A DNA stretch of 64,000 nt from Sphingomonas adhaesiva (GTDB lineage: Bacteria > Pseudomonadota > Alphaproteobacteria > Sphingomonadales > Sphingomonadaceae): the NCBI RefSeq assembly GCF_002374855.1, contig NZ_NWVC01000005.1, positions 62,001 to 126,000 of the forward strand. Direction: 5' to 3'. Positions 54,892-63,679 of this stretch are shown here, one piece after another; position 1 is the first letter of the stretch; each line of letters begins with the position of its first letter. Made by a program: the position numbers and the translations under genes. A model generated the notes under the pieces. It saw only the letters and a program-made list of their open reading frames with translations, searched no databases and was not told where the DNA came from.

Positions 54892-55283
54892 GCGACATCG
54901 GCGAGGTGCTGACCGGCACGGGCATGGTCGCGCTGGGCACGGGCGAGGCGCTGGGCGCGACCCAGGCCTTTGGCGGGGCGATGCTGACCGTGGCGGGGCT
55001 GCTGGCGATGCTGGCCGCGCAGGAGGCCGGGCAGGCGGCGGCGTGGCGGATCGCGGACATTGCGGAGATGCGCGCGTTGCTGGCCGACGGCGGCGCGGCG
55101 ATGCCGGAGGTGGCCGAGGGGTTCACGCTGGAGGCGCTGGACGCGGCGTGGAACATGCTGTCCGCCGCGCTGGAGGCGCATCATGCCGCGGTGGAGGCGC
55201 GCCGCGATGCGGCGCGCGATGCCGCGATCTGCGCCTTCTATCGCGAGAGCACGGCGCGCCGCGGGCTGGTGTGGCCGGGATGA
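54888..55283 (+). CDS. Hypothetical small helical protein
   Basis: The 131-residue product is alanine-rich and largely helical, with one hydrophobic stretch (AFGGAMLTVAGLLAMLAAQ near residue 28) that might be a membrane helix or a hydrophobic core. The C-terminal half has charged helices ending in FYRESTARRGLVWPG. I recognise no family. It shares four bases with the phosphotransferase gene upstream and, if the enoyl-CoA hydratase starts at its first ATG, four with the gene downstream, so it is clearly translated within the operon. It may partner one of the acyl-CoA enzymes; this is position-based only. Confidence 0.65.
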   Translation: MSDIGEVLTGTGMVALGTGEALGATQAFGGAMLTVAGLLAMLAAQEAGQAAAWRIADIAEMRALLADGGAAMPEVAEGFTLEALDAAWNMLSAALEAHHAAVEARRDAARDAAICAFYRESTARRGLVWPG

Positions 55284-55309
55284 CGGGACGGGCAAGGGAG
55301 ACGACCGAG

Positions 55310-56113
55310 ATGACGCAATTGGGTAACGACGCTGTGCTGGTGGAGCGGCGCGGGCATGTGATGATCGTCACGATCAACCGGCCCGAGGCGCGCAATGCCG
55401 TCAACCGCTTCGTCCACGAAGGCGTGGGCGATGCGCTGGCGGCGGCGGATGCCGACCCGGAGGTGCGGTGCGTGATCGTCACCGGGGCGGGCGACAAGTC
55501 GTTCTGCGCCGGTGCCGATCTGGTCGCGCTGTCGCGCGGCGAAAGCCTGGCGCCCGACGACCGCGCCAAGCAGGCCTGGGGCTTCGCCGGGCTGGTCAGC
55601 CACGCCGTTTCGACCCCGGTGATCGCGGCGGTGAACGGCCATGCGCTGGGCGGCGGGCTGGAGATCACGCTGGCGTGCGATCTGGCGGTGGCGGTCGATA
55701 CCGCGCAGTTCGGCCTGCCGGAGCCCAAGCGCGGGCTGTTCGCGGCGGCCGGCGGGGTGTTCCGCCTGCCCGACCAGCTGCCGCGCAAGATCGCGATGGA
55801 GATGATCCTGACCGGCGAGCCGATCTCTGCGCAGCGCGCGCTGGAGCTGGGGCTGGTCAATGCGCTGGCCCCCGCCGGGCAGGTCGTCGACGCCGCGCTG
55901 GCGCTGGCGGAGAAGATCGTCGCCAATGCGCCGCTGTCGGTGCAGGCATCCAAGCGGATGGCGCAGGGGATCGTCGAAGGCGCCGTCCCGCACGAGGCGG
56001 CGGCGTGGAAGCAGAACCGCGCCGAAACCGCGATCGTGTTCACCAGCGAGGATTCGCGCGAAGGCCCGCTGGCGTTCGCGCAGAAGCGCGCGCCGGTGTG
56101 GAAGGCGAAATGA
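55310..56113 (+). CDS. Enoyl-CoA hydratase/isomerase (crotonase family)
   Basis: The 267-residue protein has the crotonase fold with oxyanion-hole segments SFCAGADLVAL near residue 66 and NGHALGGGLEITLACD near residue 108, and the catalytic region PEPKRGLFAAAGGVFRLP near 138. One glutamate of the pair is present (PEPKRGL); the second could not be placed surely, so hydratase, isomerase or hydrolase are all possible. The start at 55310 has AAGGGAG nine bases upstream; an ATG at 55280 overlapping the previous stop would add ten residues. It acts on acyl-CoA in the cytoplasm, in the same operon as a thiolase-like and a CitE-like protein. Confidence 0.87.
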   Translation: MTQLGNDAVLVERRGHVMIVTINRPEARNAVNRFVHEGVGDALAAADADPEVRCVIVTGAGDKSFCAGADLVALSRGESLAPDDRAKQAWGFAGLVSHAVSTPVIAAVNGHALGGGLEITLACDLAVAVDTAQFGLPEPKRGLFAAAGGVFRLPDQLPRKIAMEMILTGEPISAQRALELGLVNALAPAGQVVDAALALAEKIVANAPLSVQASKRMAQGIVEGAVPHEAAAWKQNRAETAIVFTSEDSREGPLAFAQKRAPVWKAK

Positions 56114-57621
56114 GCGTCGATCCCGAACGCGTCGCCGTGATCGTGGGGGTAGGGCAGGTCAACGACCGCCCCGCCGACCCGGCGCAGGGAATGGAGCCGG
56201 TGGCGCTGATGCGCGCCGCGCTGGAGGCGGCGGACCGCGACGCGGGCGGCGGCTGGCTGGCCGATGTCGCGTCGCTGGGGGTCGTCCAGCAGATCAGCTT
56301 CCGCGACCAGAACCCGCTGGCGGACAAGGTCGCCGCGACGATCGGCGCGGGCGGCGCGGCGGCGTACGAATCGGTCGGCCCCAACGGCGACAGCCCGATC
56401 CTGCTGCTGAACGAGGCGGCGAACCGCATTGCGCGCGGCGAGGTGCGGGTGGCCGCCGTGGTCGGCGCGGAGGCTCTGCGCACCGCCAGCCAGCGCGCCG
56501 CGCGGGCCGCGAAGACCAGCGTGGCCGAGCAGAACCCGATGGCCAATCTGGCGAAGCGCGCGGCGCCCGGTTACCGCCAGCGGTACGGGCTGGCGATGCC
56601 GGTCGACGTCTATCCGCTGTACGAGAACGCCGGGCGCGCCGCCTATCGCCAGACGCTGGCCGAGGGGCAGCGCGAGTCGGGCGAGATCTGGTCGCGGTTC
56701 AGCCAGGTCGCGGCGCAGACCCCGGCGGCGTGGATCCACGCACCGCGCACCCCCGAGGAGGTGCTGACCCCCACCGCGGACAACCGCCCGATCGCCTTTC
56801 CCTACACCAAGCTGATGGTCGCCAATTCCAGCGTCAACCAGGGCGCCGGCTTCATCGTCACCAGCTGGGCCGAGGCGCGGCGGCGCGGCGTGCCGGAGGC
56901 GCGGATCGTCCATGTCGGGCGCGGCGCGGCGGCGCATGAGAGCGACGATTACCTGGCGCGCGACCGATACGACATGTCGCCCAGCATGGCGACGTGCCTG
57001 ACGCGCACGCTGGAATGGAACGGGGTGACGGTGGACGACCTGGACCTGGTCGAACTGTATTCGTGTTTCCCGTGCGTGCCCAAGATGGCGCGGCGGGTGA
57101 TCGGCTGGCCGGTGGAGCGGCCGGCGACGGTGTTCGGCGGGCTGACGTTCGGCGGCGGGCCGATCGGCAACTACATGAGCCATGCGGTCGCCGAGATGGT
57201 CGACGCGCTGCGCGCCGGCGCAGGGGCCAAGGGGCTGCTGTTCGCCAACGGCGGCTATGCCACGCACAATCACGCGATCGTGCTGGCCACCGATCCGCCG
57301 CCCGGCGCGGGCGCGGCGCACGATTTCGACGTGCAGGCCGAGGCGGATGCCGCGCGCGGGCCGGTGCCCGAGCTGGTCAAGGACTATGTCGGGCAGGCCA
57401 CGGTCGAAACCTATACCGTGTTCTACAAGCGCGACGGATCGCCGCGCGCGGGAGTGATCGTGGCGCGTACCCCCGCCGGGCAGCGCACGCTGGCGAAGGT
57501 GCCGGGCGAGGATGCCGCGACGATCGCGTGGCTGACCGACGGCGCCGCCGAGCCGGTCGGCAGCGTCGGCGAGATCGTCGCGCAGGGCGAGGAGATGGTG
57601 TGGACGCGGGCGACCGGATGA
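56110..57621 (+). CDS. Thiolase-fold protein lacking the usual nucleophile (acetyl-CoA acetyltransferase-like)
   Basis: The 503-residue protein is thiolase-like: AVIVGVGQVNDRP at residue 8, AAVVGAEALRTASQRA near 118 and a C-terminal GGLTFGGGPIGNYMSHA near 345. The N-terminal cysteine nucleophile of thiolases (usually within NxxCxSG) is replaced around ESVGPNGDSPILLLNEAA, and the C-terminal HPxG and CxG motifs are also degenerate. It may be an SCP2-type thiolase-like protein that binds acyl-CoA or acts in retro-aldol or carbon-carbon cleavage with a partner. The ATG at 56110 overlaps the crotonase stop by four bases. The family call is firm and the activity is not. Confidence 0.8.
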   Translation: MSVDPERVAVIVGVGQVNDRPADPAQGMEPVALMRAALEAADRDAGGGWLADVASLGVVQQISFRDQNPLADKVAATIGAGGAAAYESVGPNGDSPILLLNEAANRIARGEVRVAAVVGAEALRTASQRAARAAKTSVAEQNPMANLAKRAAPGYRQRYGLAMPVDVYPLYENAGRAAYRQTLAEGQRESGEIWSRFSQVAAQTPAAWIHAPRTPEEVLTPTADNRPIAFPYTKLMVANSSVNQGAGFIVTSWAEARRRGVPEARIVHVGRGAAAHESDDYLARDRYDMSPSMATCLTRTLEWNGVTVDDLDLVELYSCFPCVPKMARRVIGWPVERPATVFGGLTFGGGPIGNYMSHAVAEMVDALRAGAGAKGLLFANGGYATHNHAIVLATDPPPGAGAAHDFDVQAEADAARGPVPELVKDYVGQATVETYTVFYKRDGSPRAGVIVARTPAGQRTLAKVPGEDAATIAWLTDGAAEPVGSVGEIVAQGEEMVWTRATG

Positions 57622-57662
57622 ACCCGGTCGCCACGGCGGCGCGGGGTGGCTAGGGTCGCGCG

Positions 57663-58520
57663 ATGACGACGATCCGTCCGCGCCGCAGCGCGCTGTACCT
57701 GCCCGCGTCCAACGCACGCGCGATCGAGAAGGCGCGCACGCTGGACTGCGATGTCGTGATCCTGGACCTGGAGGATGCCGTCGCGCCCGACCAGAAGGCG
57801 GCGGCGCGCGACGCCGCGGTGGCGGCGGTGCGCGGTGGCGGGTTCGGGCACCGCGAACTGGTGGTGCGTGCCAATGCGCCCGACACGCCATGGGGCGCGG
57901 ACGATCTGGCCGCGCTGGCGGGCAGCGGGGCGGCGGCGGTGCTGCTGCCCAAGGTATCCGCCCCCGCGACGCTGGTCGAGGCGCGCGCCGCGCTGGGCGA
58001 CGGCCCCCCGCTGTGGGCGATGATCGAGACGTGCCGCGCGATCGTCGACCTGCCCGCGATCGCCGATGCGGCGGGCGCGACCGGGCTGGCGGCGTTCGTC
58101 GTCGGCACCAACGATCTGGCCAAGGAAATGCGCTGCCGCCCCGGCGCCACCCGTGCGCCGCTGCTGCCGGTGCTGACGCAGGTGGTGCTGGCGGCGCGGA
58201 TGGCGGGGCTGATCGCGCTGGACGGCGTGTGCAACGTGCTGGACGACGAGGCGGTGGTGGAGGCCGAATGCCGCCAGGGGCTGGACTGGGGCTTCGACGG
58301 CAAGACGCTGATCCACCCGGCGCAGATCGCCGCGGCCAACCGCGTCTTCACGCCGTCCGCCGCCGAGGTCGAATGGGCGCAGGCGATCGAGGCGGCGTTC
58401 GCGCGGCCCGGCAATGCCGGCAGGGGCGCGATCCGTGTGGAGGGCAAGATGGTGGAACTGCTCCACCTGGAGGAAGCGCGCCGGACGCTGGCGATCGCGC
58501 ACGCGGTGGCGAGGCGGTAG
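57663..58520 (+). CDS. CoA ester lyase, CitE/malyl-CoA lyase-like (HpcH/HpaI family)
   Basis: The 285-residue protein has the CitE-like signatures RRSALYLPASNARAIEKA near residue 7, VVILDLEDAVAPDQK near residue 32 with the metal-ligand aspartates/glutamate, and WAMIETCRAIVDLP near residue 118, and it closes with GKTLIHPAQI near 217. Such enzymes split citryl-, malyl- or methylmalyl-CoA-type esters, using magnesium. It is 41 bases behind the thiolase-like gene and is probably the last gene of the operon. A product of the pathway may be acetyl-CoA plus a short oxo acid, which is an inference. Confidence 0.87.
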   Translation: MTTIRPRRSALYLPASNARAIEKARTLDCDVVILDLEDAVAPDQKAAARDAAVAAVRGGGFGHRELVVRANAPDTPWGADDLAALAGSGAAAVLLPKVSAPATLVEARAALGDGPPLWAMIETCRAIVDLPAIADAAGATGLAAFVVGTNDLAKEMRCRPGATRAPLLPVLTQVVLAARMAGLIALDGVCNVLDDEAVVEAECRQGLDWGFDGKTLIHPAQIAAANRVFTPSAAEVEWAQAIEAAFARPGNAGRGAIRVEGKMVELLHLEEARRTLAIAHAVARR

Positions 58521-58576
58521 CGGATTCGCGCGCGACGGGGCGGGGGGCGCGCAAAGGTAGGCTGGCATCAACCTTT

Positions 58577-58590
58577 TAGACTTAGGTCTA
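58577..58590. promoter_or_regulatory. Inverted repeat upstream of the chemoreceptor gene
   Basis: TAGAC-N4-GTCTA is a 14-base inverted repeat in an AT-rich patch about 30 bases before the chemoreceptor ATG. It is a candidate operator or part of the promoter. The ribosome site AGGGAG lies at 58611-58616. Confidence 0.35.
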
Positions 58591-58620
58591 CAAAACAAAT
58601 CAGATGCGCCAGGGAGCAGG

Positions 58621-60453
58621 ATGACTATCAAGCGTAACAGCCAGATCGGTGCAGCGATCATGGCGACCGCCCTCCTGCTGGGTACGGGAACGACCGCGAT
58701 GCTGGTCGGCGAGATCCGCGTCGGCGGACCGATCGACAGCGCCGGACAGCAGATCGACGATCTGCAGGCCGCGATCCTGCCGCCGCCGGCCTATATCATC
58801 GAACCGTATCTGGAGGCGTCGCGACTGCTGGGCGAGCCGTCGTCGCAGGCCGCGCACCTGCGCCGGCTTTCGGCCCTGGAGCGCGACTATCGCGCCAGCA
58901 TGGCCGACTGGCGCGCGTCGTCGCTGGACCCCGACCTGAAATCCGCACTGATCGAGAGCGCGGCGCGCCCCGCCGACGCCTTCTGGCGCGAGTTGCACGC
59001 CGCGTTCCTCCCGGCGGTGCGCCGCGGGGACATGGCGGGCGCGCGTGCCACCTACGATCGCCTGACCGTCAGCTACGACCGGCATCGCGCCGCGATCGAC
59101 CGGCTGGTCAGCCAAGCGGCGGAGCGCAAGAAGGCGCTGGTCGCGCGCAGCGCCGAACGCGTCGGTATCGCGATGATCGTGCTGGGCGCGGTCGCGCTGT
59201 TCCTGATGGCGCTGCTGGTCGCGGGGATCGCGGCGCTGTTCCGCGGCGCGCTGACCCCGCTGGGCGACACCGCGGAGACGATGCGCCGGATGGCCGACGG
59301 CGATCTGGAGCGGGCCGTCAAGGGCGCGGGGCGGCGCGACGAGGTGGGCACGATGGCGGCCGCGACCGAGGTGTTCCGCACCGTCGCGCTGGAACAGCGG
59401 CGTACCGCGGCCGAGCAGCAGCGCGTGGTGGCGACGCTGGCCGAGGCGCTCGACCAGCTGGGCGAGGGCAGGCTGACGCATCGCATCGGCGATGCCCTGC
59501 CGGAACAGTATCGCGGTGTCGCCGCCTCCTACGACCAGGCGGTCGCCCAACTGGCGACCGCGCTGTCGGCGGTGGGCCGCTCCGCCGCGCGCGTGAACGA
59601 AGGGTCCGGCGAGATCCGGGTGGCGTCCGACGACCTGTCGCAACGGACCGAACAGCAGGCGGCCAGCCTGGAGCAGACGGCAGCGGCGATGGACGAGATC
59701 ACCGCGACCGTCCGCCAGACGGCGGAGCGTGCCGACAGCGCCAATGCCGCGGTACGCACGATGCGCGAGATGGCCGAACGGTCGGGCGCCGTGGTGCGCG
59801 ACGCGGTGGAGGCGATGGGCGGGATCGAGCGGACGTCCAACGAGATATCGGACATCATCGCGGTGATCGACGGGATCGCGTTCCAGACCAATCTGCTGGC
59901 GCTGAACGCGGGGGTCGAGGCGGCGCGTGCGGGGGAGGCGGGCAAGGGCTTCGCCGTCGTCGCGAGCGAGGTGCGCGCGCTGGCGCAGCGATCGGCGGAC
60001 GCCGCCAAGGACGTCAAGGGCCGCATCACCGCATCGTCGGCGCAGGTCGCGACGGGCGTGCGGCTGGTCGGCGAGACCGGCGAATCGCTGATCGGCATCG
60101 TCGCGCGGATCGGCGAGGTCAGTGCGCTGGTCGGCGACATCGCGGCGGCCGCGACACACCAGTATGGCGGGCTGAAACAGGTCAATATCGCGATGTCCGA
60201 GCTGGACGGCGTCACCCAGCAGAATGCCGCGATGGTCGAGGAGGCGACGGCCGCCGCGCGCGGCCTGGCCGACGAGGCGGACCGGCTGACCGGGCATATC
60301 GCACGTTTCCGGACCGGTGACGTGCCGGCGGCGGCGGTGGCGAGCATGCACCGGCTTGGCGGCCATGCCGCACCGGCGGCGCGGCGGACCGGCGGGGCGC
60401 CGGTGCGGGTGGCGGGCAATACGGCACTGGCCGCGGACTGGTCGGCGTTCTAG
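58621..60453 (+). CDS. Methyl-accepting chemotaxis protein
   Basis: The 610-residue chemoreceptor has a membrane helix at about residues 10-30, a four-helix-type periplasmic domain to about 175, a second membrane helix near 182-205, and a HAMP domain. A second HAMP-like segment ([18 protein letters not shown] near 280) precedes a long signalling coiled coil. The hairpin tip is [20 protein letters not shown] near residue 420, where CheA and CheW bind. Methylation sites are likely in the flanking QxxA/EA repeats. No chemotaxis kinase genes are in the window, so it is an orphan receptor; its ligand is unknown. AGGGAG gives a good ribosome site. Confidence 0.93.
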   Translation: MTIKRNSQIGAAIMATALLLGTGTTAMLVGEIRVGGPIDSAGQQIDDLQAAILPPPAYIIEPYLEASRLLGEPSSQAAHLRRLSALERDYRASMADWRASSLDPDLKSALIESAARPADAFWRELHAAFLPAVRRGDMAGARATYDRLTVSYDRHRAAIDRLVSQAAERKKALVARSAERVGIAMIVLGAVALFLMALLVAGIAALFRGALTPLGDTAETMRRMADGDLERAVKGAGRRDEVGTMAAATEVFRTVALEQRRTAAEQQRVVATLAEALDQLGEGRLTHRIGDALPEQYRGVAASYDQAVAQLATALSAVGRSAARVNEGSGEIRVASDDLSQRTEQQAASLEQTAAAMDEITATVRQTAERADSANAAVRTMREMAERSGAVVRDAVEAMGGIERTSNEISDIIAVIDGIAFQTNLLALNAGVEAARAGEAGKGFAVVASEVRALAQRSADAAKDVKGRITASSAQVATGVRLVGETGESLIGIVARIGEVSALVGDIAAAATHQYGGLKQVNIAMSELDGVTQQNAAMVEEATAAARGLADEADRLTGHIARFRTGDVPAAAVASMHRLGGHAAPAARRTGGAPVRVAGNTALAADWSAF

Positions 60454-60469
60454 GGCCGGGCGCGCGGCC

Positions 60470-61651
60470 CTAGTAGAAGCGTCGCAGCGTCAGCGTGCGC
60501 TTCGTGCCGTCGCACATCGCCAGCTGCACGACGCGGCCGGGCGTGCCGGTGGGCCAGCGCGCCATCGGGGTGCCGATATAGCCGGGGGTGACCGCGGTGC
60601 CGTCCACCGCGCAGATCGTGTCGCCCTCCCGCCAGCCCGCCGCCGCCGCCGGGCCGCCGCGCATGACGTGGAGCACCTTCAGCCGATCGCCCGCCAGCCC
60701 CAGCAGCAGCCCGCTGGTCGATCGTTCGGGCGCCCGCGCGGCGCCTTCGGCGCGCAGCAGCATGTGGCCCGCGCCGGGATCGAGCAGCACGCGATAGCGT
60801 TGCAGGAAGCCCGAGCCGATCCGCCCGGCGGTGCCGATCGTTTCGGAAAAGCCGCCCGCGCCCTCGATCCGCACCTCCACGTCGCGCGCGGCGACCTGCC
60901 CGATCGTCAGCACCGGCACGATCGCGACGTCGCTGACCACCGGGCCGGCAAGCCCGTAGGAGATGGTGGTGGTCGCCCCCGCCGTGCCGCCCGCCGCCGC
61001 CCAGGCGGGGGCCGCGACGGTCACCGCCGCACCGTCGCCGGTATCGACCACCATCGGGCGCAGCGGGCGCCCCGCCAGCGCGGCGGTGGTGACGTACAAC
61101 TGCCGGTCTGGCGCGATCGACAGCGGCGCGGACGGCGCGGCGAACGGCATCCGCCCGCTTTTCAGCAGGCGGAAGCGACGCGCCTGATAGTCGATGTCGA
61201 GCGCGTAGCCGGCGGTGAGGTCGCGCCCGACCAGCAGGTCGACCGCCGCCGCGCCGTCATGCCCGCCGCCGGTCGCCGTCGCGGGCAGGTCCGCGATCAG
61301 CAACGCGCCGCCGCGCCGCGTCAGCCCGCCCAGCGTCAGCGTGGTCACCGGCGTCCTGCCCACCGTCAGCGTGCCGCCGATGACGTCGGCGCGCCCTTCC
61401 TCCGTCACGCGCAGGCCGCTGGCGCGGGCATGGTCGCGCGACAGCACCGACATGCTGACCCCGGTATCGAGGATCGCGGTGACGCGCCGCCCGTCGAGCG
61501 TCATCGCAAAGCGGATCTGGTTGCCCGCCGTCAGGTCGAACGGCACCCAGCGCGCCTCCGCATCGGGCGCGAGCGTATCGACCGGCGTGCGCGACGGTGC
61601 GGGGGGAGGGGCGGCGGCGGCGAGCAGCAGCGGCAGGAGGATGGCGGGCAC
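60470..61651 (-). CDS. Retropepsin-like aspartyl protease with PDZ domain, secreted
   Basis: The 393-residue protein starts at a GTG with a short signal peptide (PAILLPLLLAAAAPP), followed by two retropepsin-like half domains. The first has ILDTGVSMSVLS near residue 60 and the second VVDTGDGAAVTV near residue 200. The C-terminal 90 residues form a PDZ domain (LKVLHVMRGGPAAAAGW). The first DTG site is complete; the second has DTGD instead of DTGS or DTGA, so its activity is less sure. It is probably a periplasmic protease. No clear ribosome site precedes the GTG. It converges on the chemoreceptor and follows the REP-like region. Confidence 0.82.
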   Translation of the reverse strand: MPAILLPLLLAAAAPPPAPSRTPVDTLAPDAEARWVPFDLTAGNQIRFAMTLDGRRVTAILDTGVSMSVLSRDHARASGLRVTEEGRADVIGGTLTVGRTPVTTLTLGGLTRRGGALLIADLPATATGGGHDGAAAVDLLVGRDLTAGYALDIDYQARRFRLLKSGRMPFAAPSAPLSIAPDRQLYVTTAALAGRPLRPMVVDTGDGAAVTVAAPAWAAAGGTAGATTTISYGLAGPVVSDVAIVPVLTIGQVAARDVEVRIEGAGGFSETIGTAGRIGSGFLQRYRVLLDPGAGHMLLRAEGAARAPERSTSGLLLGLAGDRLKVLHVMRGGPAAAAGWREGDTICAVDGTAVTPGYIGTPMARWPTGTPGRVVQLAMCDGTKRTLTLRRFY

Positions 61652-61814
61652 GCGGGGATGCTTAGAGGGATTTGCGCGCGGGTTGAACCGTCGTCATGGG
61701 GCCGGGGGCGCTCGTGGGGCGGCGTTGGCGACACGCACCCGGCGTGTTTCGCAGGCACCGCGACGTTCGCAGCGGACCCCGGCCCTGCTCGGAACCTCTG
61801 CGAAAGCCGCTCCC

Positions 61815-61907
61815 GTCATGCCGGACTTGTTCCGGCATCCATGTTGCCGCGCACGCACAAGCCGATGCTTTTGTGGCACCATGGATCCCGGCTTTCGCCG
61901 GGGTGAC
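61815..61907. repeat. REP-like palindrome pair, copy 2
   Basis: This 93-base element is the inverted counterpart of the one at 50200-50292, with about 11 differences. It holds TGCCGGA-N5-TCCGGCA and CCCGGCT-N3-CGCCGGG. It lies in the 411-base gap between the aspartyl protease and cpaF genes, which holds no gene. Confidence 0.85.
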
Positions 61908-62012
61908 GGGCGTAAGCGGCAGGAAGCCGATCCCGGGACGTTGTTCTGCTCGGCCCTGGGCTCCTGCCTGTGCGGGAGCACGGCGCCATTACCGCTGGAG
62001 TGTCTGCGGAAG

Positions 62013-62041
62013 CATGGATGCCGGAACGGGTCCGGCATGAC
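62013..62041. repeat. REP-like single palindrome, copy 3
   Basis: It contains ATGCCGGA-N5-TCCGGCAT followed by GAC, the same core as in the two 93-base elements, but without the second palindrome. It lies 20 bases from the end of cpaF. Confidence 0.75.
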
Positions 62042-62062
62042 GGGGGCCTCGCGCGGCGGGCG

Positions 62063-63610
62063 TTACAGGCAGGCTTCCAGATAGGCCTGGTCGAAGCCGA
62101 ACTGCTTGGCCTTGTCGATCGTGTACGGGCGCAGCCCCATCGAGCGATATTCGCCGATGATCTTCCCGTCGGCGCTTTCGTCCAGATATTCGAACTTGAA
62201 CAGTTCCTGCGTGACGATCACCGGACCTTCCATGCCGATCACCTCGGTGATGTTGGTGACGCGGCGGCTGCCGTCGCGCAGGCGCTTCACCTGGATGATC
62301 ATGTCGACCGAATCGGCGATCTGGCGGCTGATCGCTTCCTTCGGCACCTTGATGTCGGACATCATCACCATGTTCTCCATACGCGCCAGCGCCTCGCGCG
62401 GGGAGTTGGAGTGGAGCGTACACATCGACCCGTCGTGGCCGGTGTTCATCGCCGCCAGCATGTCGAAACATTCGGAGCCGCGGATTTCGCCCAGGATGAT
62501 GCGGTCCGGGCGCATACGCAGCGCGTTCTTCACCAGGTCGCGGATGCTGATCTCGCCCTGACCCTCCAGGTTGGCGGGGCGCGTTTCCAGCGGCAGCCAG
62601 TGCGGCTGCTGCAAACGCAGTTCGGCCGCGTCCTCGATCGTCAGCACGCGCTCGCCCGGGTCGATCATCTTCGACAGCGCGTTGAGCATCGTCGTCTTGC
62701 CCGAGCCGGTGCCGCCCGAGATGACGACGTTGAACCGGCACGCGCCCGCGATCTTCAGCGCGGTGGCCATCTTGGTCGACATGCTGCCGAACCCGGCCAT
62801 CATGTCGAGCGTGATCGGCTTGGCCGAGAATTTGCGGATCGAGATGGCGGTGCCGCGCAGCGACAGCGGCGGCACGATGACGTTGACGCGGCTGCCGTCC
62901 TTCAGCCGGGCGTCGGCGAGCGGCGTCGTCTGGTCGACGCGGCGGCCGACCGAGTTGCAGATGCGCTGCGCGATCTGGAACAGATGCTCTTCGTCGCGGA
63001 ACGCGATCTGCGCCAGTTCCAGCTTGCCCTTGCGCTCCACGAACGTCTGTTCGGGGCCGTTGACCATGATGTCGCTGATGTCGGGATCGGCGAGCAGTTC
63101 CTCGAGCGGCCCCAGCCCGAGCAGCTCGTCGACCAGCACCTTTTCCAGCGCGAACTGTTCGCGGCGGTTGAGCGTCAGTTTGAGCTCGGCCAGCACCTCG
63201 CCGATGATCGGGCGGAATTCCTCCGCCAGCTCGTCCTTGCCCAGCGTCGCGGCGGCCTCGGGGTCGACGCGCTCCAGCAGGCGCGGGAGCACCTGTTCCT
63301 TGATCTTGTGGATCGACGCCTCGAACCCCTCGACCCGGCTGTTGCCGGCCTCGCCGCTGGCGTTCTGGCGATCGGACAGCCGCTGCATCGCGTCGATCTG
63401 CGATTGCGGCGTGGTGTTGTTGATGTCGACGTTCGCCTCGTCCGGGCGCAGCGCGAGCGAATCGAGCGGCGGGAACTGGTCGAGCGACGGGGCGGGCGCG
63501 GGGGGCGGGGTGTCGGCGCGCTGGCCGCCCTGCATCGGGCGCGCGACCCCGAATCCGGTGCGGGTGCCGCCCGTCGCCATGCCGCCGTTGCGCCGTCCGA
63601 ACGCGCTCAT
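62063..63610 (-). CDS. cpaF: CpaF/TadA-type secretion ATPase
   Basis: The 515-residue ATPase has an N-terminal disordered region (residues 1-60, rich in proline and glycine), a helical part, and a RecA-like domain. Walker A is GGTGSGKTTMLNAL near residue 297, the aspartate box is TIEDAAELRLQQ near 323, Walker B is RIILGEIRGSE near 370, and a HisBox-like MNTGHDGSMCTLHSN lies near 390. It would power Flp/Tad pilus assembly at the cytoplasmic face. No other cpa/tad genes lie within the 1.5 kb downstream, so it may be orphaned or at the edge of a locus. A CtrA-like box lies 50-70 bases upstream. Confidence 0.92.
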   Translation of the reverse strand: MSAFGRRNGGMATGGTRTGFGVARPMQGGQRADTPPPAPAPSLDQFPPLDSLALRPDEANVDINNTTPQSQIDAMQRLSDRQNASGEAGNSRVEGFEASIHKIKEQVLPRLLERVDPEAAATLGKDELAEEFRPIIGEVLAELKLTLNRREQFALEKVLVDELLGLGPLEELLADPDISDIMVNGPEQTFVERKGKLELAQIAFRDEEHLFQIAQRICNSVGRRVDQTTPLADARLKDGSRVNVIVPPLSLRGTAISIRKFSAKPITLDMMAGFGSMSTKMATALKIAGACRFNVVISGGTGSGKTTMLNALSKMIDPGERVLTIEDAAELRLQQPHWLPLETRPANLEGQGEISIRDLVKNALRMRPDRIILGEIRGSECFDMLAAMNTGHDGSMCTLHSNSPREALARMENMVMMSDIKVPKEAISRQIADSVDMIIQVKRLRDGSRRVTNITEVIGMEGPVIVTQELFKFEYLDESADGKIIGEYRSMGLRPYTIDKAKQFGFDQAYLEACL

Positions 63611-63660
63611 CGTGCTGTTTCCGTCCCCTGGGTCCAGCGGACGGGAGTAAGCGCGATGGC

Positions 63661-63679
63661 TTTACAATTGCCTAACCAT
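63661..63679. promoter_or_regulatory. CtrA-like box upstream of cpaF
   Basis: Read on the plus strand it is TTTA-N7-CTAACCAT, one change per half from the site before the glycosyltransferase gene. It lies about 50 bases upstream of the cpaF ATG (minus strand) and overlaps the end of the Ada-like frame. The match is weaker than the boxes at 20319 and 24007. Confidence 0.4.

Noticed and set aside
55123..57891. Long minus-strand frame antisense to the crotonase and thiolase-like genes
   Set aside because: It has no domain, and the opposite strand holds well-supported overlapping genes.
61696..62040. Open frames in the gap between the aspartyl protease and cpaF genes, on both strands
   Set aside because: Their product is the translated REP-like repeat (segments like CSGIHVAAHAQ and PWIPAFAGVT), a known source of false proteins.
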